Shown here: positions 14,452-23,851 of the stretch, piece after piece
Layout: each line of letters starts with the position of its first letter
How positions within the stretch are numbered: position 1 is the stretch's first letter
DNA from: Candidatus Cloacimonadota bacterium
GTDB lineage: Bacteria; Cloacimonadota; Cloacimonadia; Cloacimonadales; Cloacimonadaceae
Assembly (NCBI GenBank): GCA_016875595.1
Contig: VGPI01000004.1
Coordinates: forward strand, 1 to 24,218
Length of the DNA: 24,218 nucleotides
Direction of reading: 5' to 3'
The notes under the pieces: generated by a model
Databases searched by the model: none
What the model was told of the DNA's origin: nothing
Seen by the model: the letters and a program-made list of their open reading frames with translations, nothing else
Program-made: the position numbers and the translations under genes

Positions 14452-15605
14452 TTAATCCTCCTGCGATAGGGCTTGCGTCCATGCCAGACAAACAGGTTAA
14501 ACTGACCCAATATCATTGTAAAGACAAGGAAAAAACTCTGGATCAAGAACCAGACCGGATAAAACCAGTGCATTCTGGAATCGATGATTGGGAAGAACCG
14601 GCGCGAGTAAAATAAGAAAATGTTTTCTACCATTATCCGTAAACCGATCATGCCCAAAGCAAATTTCCAGTTAAAAACAAACATCAGGATTGAACCCCAA
14701 TACATGAAAGCCATCGATAACAGAATAATGAAGAATTCTGGATTAAACCTAAGCTGAAATTTCAGGTTGGAAGCCCACCGCGTTCGTTGATTGATCAGTT
14801 TTTTCCATGAGCCGATAGCATGGGTGTAAACGAAGCTCTTGGGATTGAAATTAAAGATAATCTTATGCCCCTTAAGACGCATAAGTTGCATCAGGTTAAC
14901 ATCGTCTCCAGAGATGAGGTGCTTGATTTTCTCAAAGCCACCAACATCGTAAAAAGCACTTTTCCGATATGCCAGATTTTGGCCAATACAAGCAAAACTC
15001 CTACCTGTAGTATATCCTCCGCATAAGACCATATACGTGGCAGCAAAATCAAAGTGCTCATATCTGTGCAATAGCGATGCCGTAGCCCATTTCTCAATAT
15101 AGGTGCGCGAGTATCCTGCCACCAATGAAACGTCATCGGTAAAGGCTTGTACCATCGCTTCTACCCAAGTATGAGGCACTATGCAATCGGCATCAGTCGT
15201 GAGAATGATTTCACCCCTGGCTATGAGTATGGCTTGTTCCATGGCGTTTTTCTTGGGTGAGATAACTGCTTCTCTACCTACAACTTTGAGATAGGTGATC
15301 TGGTTATGGTGACTGCGGTAGTGTTCAACAACACCCGCTGTGTTGTCATCAGAATCATCATCGGCGATAATGATCTCGTAACAATCAATTGGATAGCTCT
15401 GATAGGTCAAACTGTCCAATAACTTACGCAGATTCGCTTCTTCGTTGTGAGCCGCTATTATAACCGATACTGATTTGACCTGATCGTCATTACATGCTTG
15501 ATAGCGTTTAAAGCCAAAATAGAATAGGACAGAATAAACCAAATAGGTAATGAAACCGGACGCGGATAGGATGGTCAACAACCAGAAAAGCAGGTTTGGG
15601 TTCAT
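14442..15605 (-). CDS. Membrane glycosyltransferase, GT2 family
   Basis: This is a protein of about 387 residues with an N-terminal membrane helix (LLFWLLTILSASGFITYLVY), a cytosolic GT-A domain, and two or more C-terminal membrane helices (about 285-375). GT2 motifs are VIIAAHNEEANL (about 48-59), the nucleotide-binding IIIADDDSDDN (about 78-88), the metal-binding TTDADC (about 137-141), LISGDDVNL, and a QRTRW processivity-type motif. Such proteins transfer sugars from nucleotide donors to lipids or growing polysaccharides, and the acceptor is not readable here. The start ATG 15605 shares one base with the PBP1a stop (TGATG). A GTG one codon earlier is the alternative. Confidence 0.92.
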   Translation of the reverse strand: MNPNLLFWLLTILSASGFITYLVYSVLFYFGFKRYQACNDDQVKSVSVIIAAHNEEANLRKLLDSLTYQSYPIDCYEIIIADDDSDDNTAGVVEHYRSHHNQITYLKVVGREAVISPKKNAMEQAILIARGEIILTTDADCIVPHTWVEAMVQAFTDDVSLVAGYSRTYIEKWATASLLHRYEHFDFAATYMVLCGGYTTGRSFACIGQNLAYRKSAFYDVGGFEKIKHLISGDDVNLMQLMRLKGHKIIFNFNPKSFVYTHAIGSWKKLINQRTRWASNLKFQLRFNPEFFIILLSMAFMYWGSILMFVFNWKFALGMIGLRIMVENIFLFYSRRFFPIIDSRMHWFYPVWFLIQSFFLVFTMILGQFNLFVWHGRKPYRRRIKCT

Positions 15606-17686
15606 CACCGATTTGCATCCAATATCGCTTGATCGTTATAGCCCCAGCGGGTTGGATGGAAATTAAACTGGAGGGTATCCTCAACCAGCGGAGGAACCGT
15701 GCCATCGATGAAGTACTCTGTAACCCCGCCATATCTGGTTTGAAATCCGGTTCTGGAATTGACTGTTGCTTCCACAATCCCATCAGGTTTTTCGAACCCA
15801 TATCTGGGATCGTCAGCTTGGGGAGTCCTGCCTTTGTTGTCGAGTATCATCGCCCGTCGCATGATCCGTCCCCAAATTGGTGCGGCTATATTTCCTCCCC
15901 CCGTGCCTGCACCGATTGAACGGTTGTTGTCAAAACCGACCCAGATTCCACAGATCATCTCCCGGTTAAAACCAATGAACCAGGCATCCTTAAAATTATC
16001 TGATGTGCCTGTCTTACCACCAACCGGCCAGATATAATTAATCCGCGCTTCTACTCCAGTTCCAGATTGTACCACTGTTTGCAGCATTGACGTCATGATG
16101 TAGTTTATCTCGGGTGTACAAACCCGCTCTCTTACCACCCTTGATCTTTCCAAGACTTTTCCATCCCTATCCTCCACTTTAATGATAAAGGTCGGCTTTA
16201 CTCTCACACCTTCATTGGGAAATGTCGTAAAGGCTGCCACCAATTGGATTGGGATCACCTCATATGTACCCAAAGCACAGGTATAGTTTTCAGCGTTTAT
16301 CGACAATCCAAATCGGTTAAACGCATCGTTTACAGCAGGTAAACCCAGATCATACACTGTTTTCACGGCATATAGATTGTATGAATTCTGAATCGCCTGT
16401 CGCATCCGCTTATACCCGTAGTACATACCGGTGTAGTTCCGGGGGCTCCATGTTTTGTTATCATAACGGAAGGAAATTCGTCCATCATTTATTACTGTTG
16501 CGGGGGTATAGCCCTTTTCAAGTGCAATTGTATAATAGATTGGCTTTATAGACGAACCTGGTTGACGTCTTGCCTGGGTAATGCGGTTAAACTTACTATG
16601 CATGAAACTGCGGCCCCCGATCAAAGCTCTGACATACCCGGTTTTGTTTTCCATCAAAACCAAGCCCCCTTGCATATAGTTGGTTTGAATGTCAAATCTT
16701 CCATCATCTACATCACTGAACTTGTGAGGATATTGGTATCTATTCTCCAGTTTGGTTAAATGCGCATTCAACATAGAATCCGCATAGACCGACAAATCAT
16801 AATCCAGCGTTGTATAGATCTTCAAGCCCCCTTCAAACAACCGATCTGTTCCATATTTGCTTTCCAAATAGGTCCTGATAGTTTCGATAAAATAATCAGA
16901 AGGTTGTTGTTTAACTGCAGTTCTTTCGGAGTCCAGTGGAGTTTCAATTGCCGTTTTGTATTCATCAGCAGTAATTTTCTCTGCCTTGTATAGCTGATGG
17001 AGTACGAAATCCCGGCGTAATTTTGTTCGTTCTGGATACTTCACCGGATGATAATAGTTGGGACGTTGTATCATCCCGATCAGAGTTGCAGCTTCCGGAA
17101 GAGACAAATCCCTGGCATGTTTGCCGAAATAACTCAATGATGCGGTTTCTACGCCATAAATCTGACCTCCGAAGAAAATCTTATTGAAGTATATCTCCAA
17201 TATCTCGTCTTTACTGAAGCTACGTTCAATTCTCAAAGCCAGGATCCATTCTTTAATCTTACGCGATACTTGCTTATCAAGAGTGAGAAACATATTTCTG
17301 GCCATCTGCTGAGTTATTGTACTGCCCCCCTGGCTGAAGCCCATTTTACTGATATCCACTAGGATAGCTCGAATGAATGCCTTAATATCAATACCAAAGT
17401 GGGAATAGAAATTCTTATCCTCGGTTTCGATTAGTGCGTCAATTAGATATGGTGGCAATTCCTTGAGGGACACGAGTTTCCTTTTTTCAAAAGCGAATAA
17501 GTAGATCATCTTACCGTTTCGGTCATAGACCTCTGATCCAGATCTGAGAGTAAAACTGCGCAGCTGACTAGTAGGAGGCAACTCGTCGCGGTAAAACCAG
17601 AATGCGCCAATACTCATTCCCACAAAGACACAGATAACCAGACCGATGTATTTGGCGATCCTTAACAATATCTTCTTTCTATTCAT
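15605..17686 (-). CDS. Bifunctional penicillin-binding protein 1a (transglycosylase/transpeptidase)
   Basis: This is a class A PBP of 693 residues that polymerises and crosslinks peptidoglycan in the periplasm. One N-terminal membrane anchor (about 8-31) is followed by the GT51 domain, with ETEDKNFYSHFG (catalytic Glu about 89) and GGSTITQQMARN (about 120-131). The transpeptidase domain has SxxK in QPGSSIKP (S378 to K381), SxN in NSYNLY (S435) and KTGT (558-561). The enzyme is complete, with no missing catalytic residue. The start overlaps the end of the upstream membrane-protein gene by 8 bp. The length is on the short side for PBP1a, with no extra OB insertion evident. Confidence 0.97.
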   Translation of the reverse strand: MNRKKILLRIAKYIGLVICVFVGMSIGAFWFYRDELPPTSQLRSFTLRSGSEVYDRNGKMIYLFAFEKRKLVSLKELPPYLIDALIETEDKNFYSHFGIDIKAFIRAILVDISKMGFSQGGSTITQQMARNMFLTLDKQVSRKIKEWILALRIERSFSKDEILEIYFNKIFFGGQIYGVETASLSYFGKHARDLSLPEAATLIGMIQRPNYYHPVKYPERTKLRRDFVLHQLYKAEKITADEYKTAIETPLDSERTAVKQQPSDYFIETIRTYLESKYGTDRLFEGGLKIYTTLDYDLSVYADSMLNAHLTKLENRYQYPHKFSDVDDGRFDIQTNYMQGGLVLMENKTGYVRALIGGRSFMHSKFNRITQARRQPGSSIKPIYYTIALEKGYTPATVINDGRISFRYDNKTWSPRNYTGMYYGYKRMRQAIQNSYNLYAVKTVYDLGLPAVNDAFNRFGLSINAENYTCALGTYEVIPIQLVAAFTTFPNEGVRVKPTFIIKVEDRDGKVLERSRVVRERVCTPEINYIMTSMLQTVVQSGTGVEARINYIWPVGGKTGTSDNFKDAWFIGFNREMICGIWVGFDNNRSIGAGTGGGNIAAPIWGRIMRRAMILDNKGRTPQADDPRYGFEKPDGIVEATVNSRTGFQTRYGGVTEYFIDGTVPPLVEDTLQFNFHPTRWGYNDQAILDANR

Positions 17687-18203
17687 TGACCCTATCCACC
17701 AGTTTCCTGGATAAATAAAACTCCAATTCGACGGTAATAAATGCTATAATCAGTCCTCCAATCAAACTCATCCCGAGCATTAAGGGCAACAGATACCAGA
17801 TCTCGGTAGTTTTGATAATCAAGTGTCGGACAATGCTTAATTGAACAAGGTTATGGGTCAATGCCCCGATGACACTCACGCCATAAATACTGAACCCGAT
17901 ATCACGAATGAGCAGCAATCTCATGGTGATTATCGCGGTTAAACCTCCACTCAATGATAGCAGAAGGGATGGTGATGCCAAATTTAATGTGATAAGCCCA
18001 CCTATCACAGGTTTAACCAGATTAACCAGCAGCGCTTCCCAGAACCTGTTTTGGTACAGCAGATATAGTATTACAGTATTGGATAAACCCAAACGTATAA
18101 ATGGAATGGGTAGCCCCCGCAGAATGAAACTCTCTACCACATAGACCGAACAAGCTGTAGCGGTAAGAAATGCTAAAGACAATCTGGCATCAGTCTTGAG
18201 CAT
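17679..18203 (-). CDS. Gx transporter / heptaprenyl diphosphate synthase component I family membrane protein
   Basis: This is a small integral membrane protein, about 174 residues from MLKTDARLSLAF, with around five hydrophobic segments. The pattern LRGLPIPFIRLGLSNTVILYLL near residues 26-47, together with VNLVKPVIGGLITLNLASPSLLLSLSGG, fits the Hpre_diP_synt_I/Gx transporter family. That family is annotated either as part of heptaprenyl diphosphate synthesis or as an S-component-like transporter, and the true role is not settled. The frame stays open to 18284, but the upstream part overlaps the MlaF-like gene. The start at 18203 leaves a 13 nt gap after that gene. It is not next to a polyprenyl synthase catalytic subunit here. 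Confidence 0.8.
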   Translation of the reverse strand: MLKTDARLSLAFLTATACSVYVVESFILRGLPIPFIRLGLSNTVILYLLYQNRFWEALLVNLVKPVIGGLITLNLASPSLLLSLSGGLTAIITMRLLLIRDIGFSIYGVSVIGALTHNLVQLSIVRHLIIKTTEIWYLLPLMLGMSLIGGLIIAFITVELEFYLSRKLVDRVNE

Positions 18204-18216
18204 AGTTCTCGGCGGT

Positions 18217-18936
18217 TCATGCGTTGCGGAGAAAGTTCCTGATCTCTTCATTATCTTGATGTTCCAGTTCACTGTACATACCATTGAAGATCATCCTTCC
18301 AGCGGAAATGTAAATCACTCGTTCACAGATCGACCCCAGTTCTCCGATATCATGGGTTATGGTAATTACAGTCCTATTATGCAGATTGATGATACCAATG
18401 ATGTATCTCATTATCTCCTGTCGGGTAATTGGATCAAGCCCGGATACCGGTTCATCGAAGATGATGTACTCAGGATCATAGACCAGAGCCCGCGCGATCC
18501 CAACCCGTTTTCTCATACCGCCACTCAATTCAGCGGGAAGTTGCTCCGCTACTGATTCAAGCCCTACCAAGGCAAGAGCTTCCATACTTTTGGAGCGAAT
18601 AAACGATTCCTCGTTTGCATGCCTCTCATAGAGAGGTAGGGACACGTTTTGATAAACTGTGTATGAGTCAAGGAGAGCAGCATTTTGGAAGACCATGGCA
18701 CAACGTTTTCTGATCTGGTCTGCTTCCGCAGAATCAACAAGCATATTGACCCCATCGATCGAGATCGAACCGCGGTCAGGTACAAACAAACCCAGTATCG
18801 TCTTGATCAATACCGTCTTTCCGCTACCACTTTTTCCAAGTATTGCCAATGGTGTCTTTGCCTCCAGATGGAAAGAGATACCTTGAAGGATATCCTTCCC
18901 ATTCAAAGTCAGATTAAGGTCTTTTACGTCTATCAT
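18217..18936 (-). CDS. ABC transporter ATP-binding protein, MlaF-like
   Basis: This 239-residue ATPase has the features of the MlaF/phospholipid-transport group. Walker A is GKSGSGKT (about 34-41), followed by the Q-loop region RCAMVFQNAALLDSYTVYQN, signature LSGGMRKRVGIARAL, Walker B YIIFDEPVSGLDP and switch TITHDIG. The GMRKR form of the signature is typical of Mla-type ATPases, which move lipids between inner and outer membrane. The usual partner permease (MlaE) and MCE protein (MlaD) are not adjacent. The flanking genes are VanZ-like and Gx-type membrane proteins. The start overlaps the VanZ-like gene by 23 bp with no clear ribosome site, so translation is probably coupled. Confidence 0.9.
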   Translation of the reverse strand: MIDVKDLNLTLNGKDILQGISFHLEAKTPLAILGKSGSGKTVLIKTILGLFVPDRGSISIDGVNMLVDSAEADQIRKRCAMVFQNAALLDSYTVYQNVSLPLYERHANEESFIRSKSMEALALVGLESVAEQLPAELSGGMRKRVGIARALVYDPEYIIFDEPVSGLDPITRQEIMRYIIGIINLHNRTVITITHDIGELGSICERVIYISAGRMIFNGMYSELEHQDNEEIRNFLRNA

Positions 18937-19285
18937 ACAGCATATAGATCGTCAAGCCAATCAATAAACCAAGTTGATTGGCAAACATATCATACACTGA
19001 AACCATCCGGTTCGTTACCCAGACCTGATGATATTCATCCAGTGCAGCAGAAAGTAATAACACAGCATAGATCATGATCGTAAAGAGCAGGCCTTTTCGA
19101 TAACCGGTCAAGACCCGATTGCTCAGCAGACCAAGAATCAGATAAACTCCCAGATGAGCTGCTTTGTCCAGATTCAGCTGATCCAAAGTAGAAAGTGATC
19201 TCATGTGTATCGAAGAGATAACCCAAATCAGGATATACCAAGTAATAGTCAATAACAACAATGTTCTGCGATTCAGTTTGATCAT
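18914..19285 (-). CDS. VanZ-like family membrane protein
   Basis: This small membrane protein of about 123 residues begins MIKLNRRTLLLLTITWYILIW. It has four hydrophobic segments and the VanZ-family features LDKAAHLGVYLILGLL (about 39-54) and AALDEYHQVWVTNRMVSVYDMFANQLG, with the conserved DE(Y/F)HQ...R..S..D pattern. VanZ-like proteins are widespread. The original VanZ gives low-level teicoplanin resistance, but most have unknown roles in the envelope. The start at 19285 overlaps the DUF3108 stop as ATGA and is preferred over a start at 19309 inside that gene. Confidence 0.88.
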   Translation of the reverse strand: MIKLNRRTLLLLTITWYILIWVISSIHMRSLSTLDQLNLDKAAHLGVYLILGLLSNRVLTGYRKGLLFTIMIYAVLLLSAALDEYHQVWVTNRMVSVYDMFANQLGLLIGLTIYMLYDRRKRP

Positions 19286-19992
19286 GGCGTATGTGATACC
19301 ATTTCCCAAGTCATAGATAACAAGCTCTTCTTAACCACAGCTTTGATGGGGATGCCATCGCCACTCACCCAGAAATCTACTACACTCGATTCACTCAAGG
19401 TATTGAAAGTGACCATATCCACATAGGGTGGCTTGATTCCGGACAAGTTCTTGAATCTCATTTTGTAGTGTTTGGTCTGGTATGATCCGCTGTTTATCTT
19501 GATTTTCTCGCTACCCAGATACTTAGCGTTGATCTGCCATAGAGTGGAATTACCATCCACATAGTATGTGCCTCCGGCGTCTTGGTTTTCACAAAGATAG
19601 GTAAATAACGAAAAGTAGTCGCGGATATCTGGTTTGATCGGATACGTGGACGATTCGGCATTCGATCTGCGGGTCTGTATCGCGGTATTGGTTTTCCGGT
19701 CGTAGTTCACTACCACGATATCTTCAGCATTGCTCTGTTTGATCTGTCGCGTATATACTCGCGGATAAAATGCCCCTTCGTAAGATATCACATAGACATT
19801 GTCTAAACTGGGAAAGAGCCAGTTACTCATCAACGACTTCGCTTCCGCCCTAATGATCCGTGTATCCTTGTCATGATCTATCGTGATCCGGGCAACGCTC
19901 AAGCCCAGGGATTTGACATTATAAACCGTCCGATAGCTCCATAGCAACGCGAAAGAAAAAGCGAGCACAGTCCAAATCATCAGCTTCTTCAT
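19282..19992 (-). CDS. DUF3108 domain protein, exported
   Basis: This 236-residue protein has an N-terminal hydrophobic leader (KLMIWTVLAFSFALLW), so it is probably exported or membrane-anchored in the periplasm. The body is beta-rich and contains the features of DUF3108, such as ARITIDHDKDTRIIRAEAKS, a DIVVVNYDRKTNTA stretch and the C-terminal VDFWVSGDGIPIKAVV. Related proteins share a fold with LolA/LolB-like lipid-binding barrels, so an envelope lipid or lipoprotein role is conceivable but unproven. The start overlaps the CBS-protein stop as ATGA. Confidence 0.8.
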   Translation of the reverse strand: MKKLMIWTVLAFSFALLWSYRTVYNVKSLGLSVARITIDHDKDTRIIRAEAKSLMSNWLFPSLDNVYVISYEGAFYPRVYTRQIKQSNAEDIVVVNYDRKTNTAIQTRRSNAESSTYPIKPDIRDYFSLFTYLCENQDAGGTYYVDGNSTLWQINAKYLGSEKIKINSGSYQTKHYKMRFKNLSGIKPPYVDMVTFNTLSESSVVDFWVSGDGIPIKAVVKKSLLSMTWEMVSHTP

Positions 19993-21257
19993 TTCATTTC
20001 ATCCGCCAGAATGGTTACCTTGACGCGTTTGATACTCTTTCGGTCACTCTCCTTGACCGTAAACGATATCCGGTCTTCCAGCAAGAATGTCTCTCCGTTG
20101 CCGGGCACATGATTGAAGCAAGAGAGGAGATATTCTGCGATATTATCATACTCTTCCGGATCTATCCCGCAATGGAACTCCTGATTGAATTGTCGCACGT
20201 TGTAATGGCCACTTACGATCCACTCCTGAGGGCTTATATTGACGATATCGGGAATTTCCTCGGTATCATATTCATCCCTGATCTCCCCTACTAACTCCTC
20301 CAGAATATCCTCCAGTGAGATCAAGCCCGATGTTCCGCCATATTCGTCAACTACGACGGCAATCTGCAGTTTCTTCATTTTGAATTGATTTAGCAGGCTC
20401 TGGATCTTCATGTTCTCGGTGACGAACCAAACCGGACGCATCAATTCGGCGATGGTGTTCTTCTCCGGTTGCAGAATCAGATCTTTGACGTAAATAATCC
20501 CGATGATATCGTCTATTGTGTTGCGATAGACCGGTATCCGCGAATAACCGCTTTGGGTGATCAGCAGACGGAGATCAGCCAAGCTCTGGTTTTCTTCTAC
20601 TGCCCTTATTCTCACGCGAGGCACATAGATCTCCGAAATCTCGGCATCCTTGAATCTGAATAAACTGGCCAGCATCCGTTTCTCATGTTCTTCAAGGGGA
20701 TGATTGGTGTCCTCGCTCTGGATCAAATCGTGAAACTCCTCACTGGTGAATCCGCTCTCCAGGCGGTGCTCAACGCTTTGTTTCCTGGTCAGAAGCCCGT
20801 TTAATCTCTCCAGGATCCAGACAATAGGAAACAAAACAACCACAAACAGCTTGATCGGAATGCTAACGATCCTGGAAATCGTCTGGGGAGATGAGATCGC
20901 CACCAATTTCGGCATGATCTCGCCAAATACCAGGATCACCGCAGTGGTGAGGATCACCTGGATCGTGATCACGGTAGATATCTGCAGCTGGAAATACCGC
21001 TCGTTCAATTCCAGCGCCAGAAGCGCGGCAAAGGATGACAGGGCGACATTGGTAAAAGTGTTTCCCAGCAGGATCGTGATCAGCAGTTGACGGGGACGCC
21101 GCAGGAGTCCAATGAGCCGTTTGGCGACTCTGTCGTCGGAATTCTCGATCTTTTTTAGAAATAGACGGGACAGTGAGAACAACGCCGTTTCCGATCCCGA
21201 AAACAACGCTGACAATGCCAGTAATCCAATGATTATTAGAATCTTACTGCTGTCCAA
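19989..21257 (-). CDS. CNNM/CorC-HlyC family protein (DUF21, CBS pair, CorC_HlyC domains)
   Basis: This is a 422-residue integral membrane protein. The DUF21 transmembrane domain (about 1-165) begins with the characteristic SGSETALFSLSR and includes TILLGNTFTNVALSSFAALLA. Two CBS domains follow (about 200-320; IYVPRVRIRAV, GYSRIPVYRNTIDDIIGIIYVKDL, VVDEYGGTSGLISLEDILEELVG). A C-terminal CorC_HlyC domain covers about 335-420. The family is linked to Mg/Co efflux or homeostasis; in Bacteroidota a related protein is GldE. The start appears to be TTG at 21257, with AAAGG 8 nt upstream and an in-frame TGA just before. No ATG lies nearby in frame. It overlaps the ybeY end by 14 bp. Pairing of ybeY with such a gene is also seen in other bacteria. 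Confidence 0.93.
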   Translation of the reverse strand: MDSSKILIIIGLLALSALFSGSETALFSLSRLFLKKIENSDDRVAKRLIGLLRRPRQLLITILLGNTFTNVALSSFAALLALELNERYFQLQISTVITIQVILTTAVILVFGEIMPKLVAISSPQTISRIVSIPIKLFVVVLFPIVWILERLNGLLTRKQSVEHRLESGFTSEEFHDLIQSEDTNHPLEEHEKRMLASLFRFKDAEISEIYVPRVRIRAVEENQSLADLRLLITQSGYSRIPVYRNTIDDIIGIIYVKDLILQPEKNTIAELMRPVWFVTENMKIQSLLNQFKMKKLQIAVVVDEYGGTSGLISLEDILEELVGEIRDEYDTEEIPDIVNISPQEWIVSGHYNVRQFNQEFHCGIDPEEYDNIAEYLLSCFNHVPGNGETFLLEDRISFTVKESDRKSIKRVKVTILADEMK

Positions 21258-21702
21258 CGTTTGTGCCTTTCATCCGAGTTAGGTATTTTTGCTCTGTTTG
21301 TTCCATAACCTCTTTATCTTGCGAACGGATATGATCATACCCCAACAGGTGTAGCAATCCATGGATATAGACTCGAATCAATTCGTCTTTTACATTGATG
21401 TGACCCCTTTGTTTTTCTATTTGGTTTATGTCAATAACAATATCACCGATGAGGACTTCATCCCTGATTTGAATGGGCAGATCATCGCCTTCCACGGTAA
21501 AAGATAGAACATCGGTCGTAGCATCCTGACCCCGGAACCGGCGGTTCAGTGACCTCATCTCTGCGCTGTTTACCAGGGTCAAGGCAATTTCATAGCTTAC
21601 CAGCGGTCTCTCTTCAGCTACGATGTAGCCGGTTATACCCTCCAGATTGATGAGATCTAATGCTGCTCCACTTTGGTTGATAATCGTTAGATTGCCTGTC
21701 AT
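21244..21702 (-). CDS. ybeY: Endoribonuclease YbeY
   Basis: This 152-residue metalloprotein acts in 16S rRNA 3'-end maturation and ribosome quality control. The zinc motif is HGLLHLLGYDH with His at 114, 118 and 124, the same spacing as E. coli YbeY. Upstream are RFRGQDATTDVLSFTV and IGDIVIDINQIEKQ, both typical of the family. The frame remains open to 21849 inside the HD-protein gene. The start at 21702 (MTGNLTIINQ) follows that gene's stop by one base and gives the right length. Its position directly after a PgpH-type gene matches a widely conserved order. Confidence 0.96.
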   Translation of the reverse strand: MTGNLTIINQSGAALDLINLEGITGYIVAEERPLVSYEIALTLVNSAEMRSLNRRFRGQDATTDVLSFTVEGDDLPIQIRDEVLIGDIVIDINQIEKQRGHINVKDELIRVYIHGLLHLLGYDHIRSQDKEVMEQTEQKYLTRMKGTNVGQQ

Positions 21703-21703
21703 T

Positions 21704-23821
21704 TTACTCGGTACCGGATCCTGTCGTCGCTTTTTCAGCGGGATAATCCAGGCGTTTGCGATAAATACTGGCCAATACCGGCAGCATTGACTCCTTGACA
21801 ATGGCAAGGTCATTGATGGTGATCGGAGCATCGTTGAACTGCCCTTCATAAATCAGTTTCTGGGTTGTCTCATCGATGATCCGGGCAATTTCCACTTCCG
21901 AGCTGATCACTTTGGATTTGGTGGTGGACTCGACGATATCAGCCAGCATGACCAGCGCTGCCTCTTTGGTCTTCGGCCTGGGTCCATCATACATATATGC
22001 CTGCGGATCGATCAGTTGATCGCTGTTCTGTGCCTTGTCCAGGAAATAGCGGATCGTACTCGTCCCGTGGTGCTGGCGGATAATATCCACCACCGGTTGA
22101 GGAATCTGGAATCTGATCGCCAGTTCAATCCCTTCCCGGACGTGATCCTTGATCATGGAAGCGCTTTGGTCCGGTGGCAAGAGATCATGGATCGTACTGC
22201 TGCTCTCGTTGTTCTCAGTGAAGATATCTTTATTGACGACTTTACCAATATCATGATAATAACTGCCCACGCGGGCTAACAGAGGATTGGCTCCAATCGC
22301 CTCCGCCGCCCTTTCGGTCAGATTGCCCACGATCAGTGAATGGTGATAAGTGCCCGCTGCCTCTACCGCCAGGCGTTTCAACAGAGGATGATTGAAGTCC
22401 AGCAGGTCCAGCAAGGTCTGCTTGGTTGCCCGATGCCACCGTTTCTCGAAATAGGGCAGAATAAAAAACAAACCAGCTACTGAGATCACGGATGATATCG
22501 CCAATAGCCCGATATTACTCAGGATCGTCTGGATCGGATCATTCTTGTACAGCGACATCGTCAATCCCGCCACCAACGAAGAGATGATCAGATATAGCCA
22601 GATCGTCAGATACTCCGTCTGGGATTGGATCTTACGCAACATCATGACAGTCATCAAAGACGCCACCAGCTTCACTATGAGATTGTAAAAGTCCATCCCC
22701 ACAAAAGGAAAAACGATGATCATCCCGCAGACCGCATAAAACACGCCAAATTCGTAACTGATAAGGATCGCCACCGCGATCACCGTCATGGCAAATGGAA
22801 TGAGTAACGTATTGTAGCCCAGCAGGATATTGTTGGCAATGGCGATCAAGACCAGGATCACATATCCCAGATTGATTGGGATCATTTCAAAGAAACGCTC
22901 CGGTTGACGCAGCCGATGGCTCTCCAAATACTGATCCGTCATCAGAATCACCACGCCGAACATACAGAATAATCCCATTACAAGCAGCAATTGCTCCAAC
23001 GAATTACGTCGGCCATAATGGTTGCGGTAGGCAGTTTGCAATGAGATCAGTTTCTCTACATCCTTTTCACTCACCCGGGCATTCTTGCGGACGATCTCCT
23101 CATTCTTCAGAATCATTCCCACCTGGAGTGGGATCTCGCTAACCGCTTGGTCTTTCATGGCATTATACTGTTTTTCGTCCACCACGACATTGGCTGTTAC
23201 CAAGGTATCTGCCAATTGCTCAATCATAGCATTCAGCACAGTAGCAAATCCATGCTCCCTGATCATAGCCCGGGCTGCATCCACTTCCAGCAGCCGGTCG
23301 AGCCCGATCAATACCTGCTCATCATCGGTCATGAGAAATATGCTGTCTGCCTTGATCGCTTCATAAACACCTCGCTCATAGACCCTTGTCAACCGGTCAT
23401 ACAGATGGTTATACAATCGATTGCGCAAGGACGACTGACCGAGTACTTTTATCTGATCTTCTCCCGCCGTGATCCCTTGCTTTGCCAGATCCGATTTCGC
23501 TTGCTCGATATCTCCCTTCACCTGAAACGCACCTAATATGACAAAGATCTCATCCAGTTTCTTCTGCTGCTCGAATCCCACATCGGCGGAGATTACATAA
23601 GGTATCGGGAGTCCTGCTATCACCTCATCTTTTTCGTGGGTCAATTGAGCTCCCGACTTCATGACCGGATAATCGAACGGTGCTGTAATATCCCGATCCG
23701 CGATCTGCCCGGGACGCAGATTCAATTCCGGTCTGATGTTCTTGCCACTGATAAATATCTGATACAACCCGGCTATTATCAATGCGGACCAAATCGCATA
23801 ATAAACACTCTTACTTTTCAT
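21704..23821 (-). CDS. 7TM-HD domain phosphohydrolase, PgpH/YqfF family
   Basis: This 705-residue membrane protein has one N-terminal helix (about 7-23), an extracytoplasmic 7TMR-HDED domain (about 30-275), around seven helices (about 276-460) and a C-terminal cytosolic HD domain. HD residues are visible in GTYHHSLIVGNL (about 490-501), SYYHDIGKVVNKD (about 520-532; metal His-Asp), RQHHGTSTIRYF (about 582-593) and the later VMLADIVES. PgpH of Listeria degrades c-di-AMP, and the same activity is the best guess here. It is the first intact gene of the superoperon, and ybeY follows at once. The ribosome site before ATG 23821 is weak. Confidence 0.95.
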   Translation of the reverse strand: MKSKSVYYAIWSALIIAGLYQIFISGKNIRPELNLRPGQIADRDITAPFDYPVMKSGAQLTHEKDEVIAGLPIPYVISADVGFEQQKKLDEIFVILGAFQVKGDIEQAKSDLAKQGITAGEDQIKVLGQSSLRNRLYNHLYDRLTRVYERGVYEAIKADSIFLMTDDEQVLIGLDRLLEVDAARAMIREHGFATVLNAMIEQLADTLVTANVVVDEKQYNAMKDQAVSEIPLQVGMILKNEEIVRKNARVSEKDVEKLISLQTAYRNHYGRRNSLEQLLLVMGLFCMFGVVILMTDQYLESHRLRQPERFFEMIPINLGYVILVLIAIANNILLGYNTLLIPFAMTVIAVAILISYEFGVFYAVCGMIIVFPFVGMDFYNLIVKLVASLMTVMMLRKIQSQTEYLTIWLYLIISSLVAGLTMSLYKNDPIQTILSNIGLLAISSVISVAGLFFILPYFEKRWHRATKQTLLDLLDFNHPLLKRLAVEAAGTYHHSLIVGNLTERAAEAIGANPLLARVGSYYHDIGKVVNKDIFTENNESSSTIHDLLPPDQSASMIKDHVREGIELAIRFQIPQPVVDIIRQHHGTSTIRYFLDKAQNSDQLIDPQAYMYDGPRPKTKEAALVMLADIVESTTKSKVISSEVEIARIIDETTQKLIYEGQFNDAPITINDLAIVKESMLPVLASIYRKRLDYPAEKATTGSGTE

Positions 23822-23851
23822 ACGCTCATTTCCAAAAACGGCTGCTTATTG

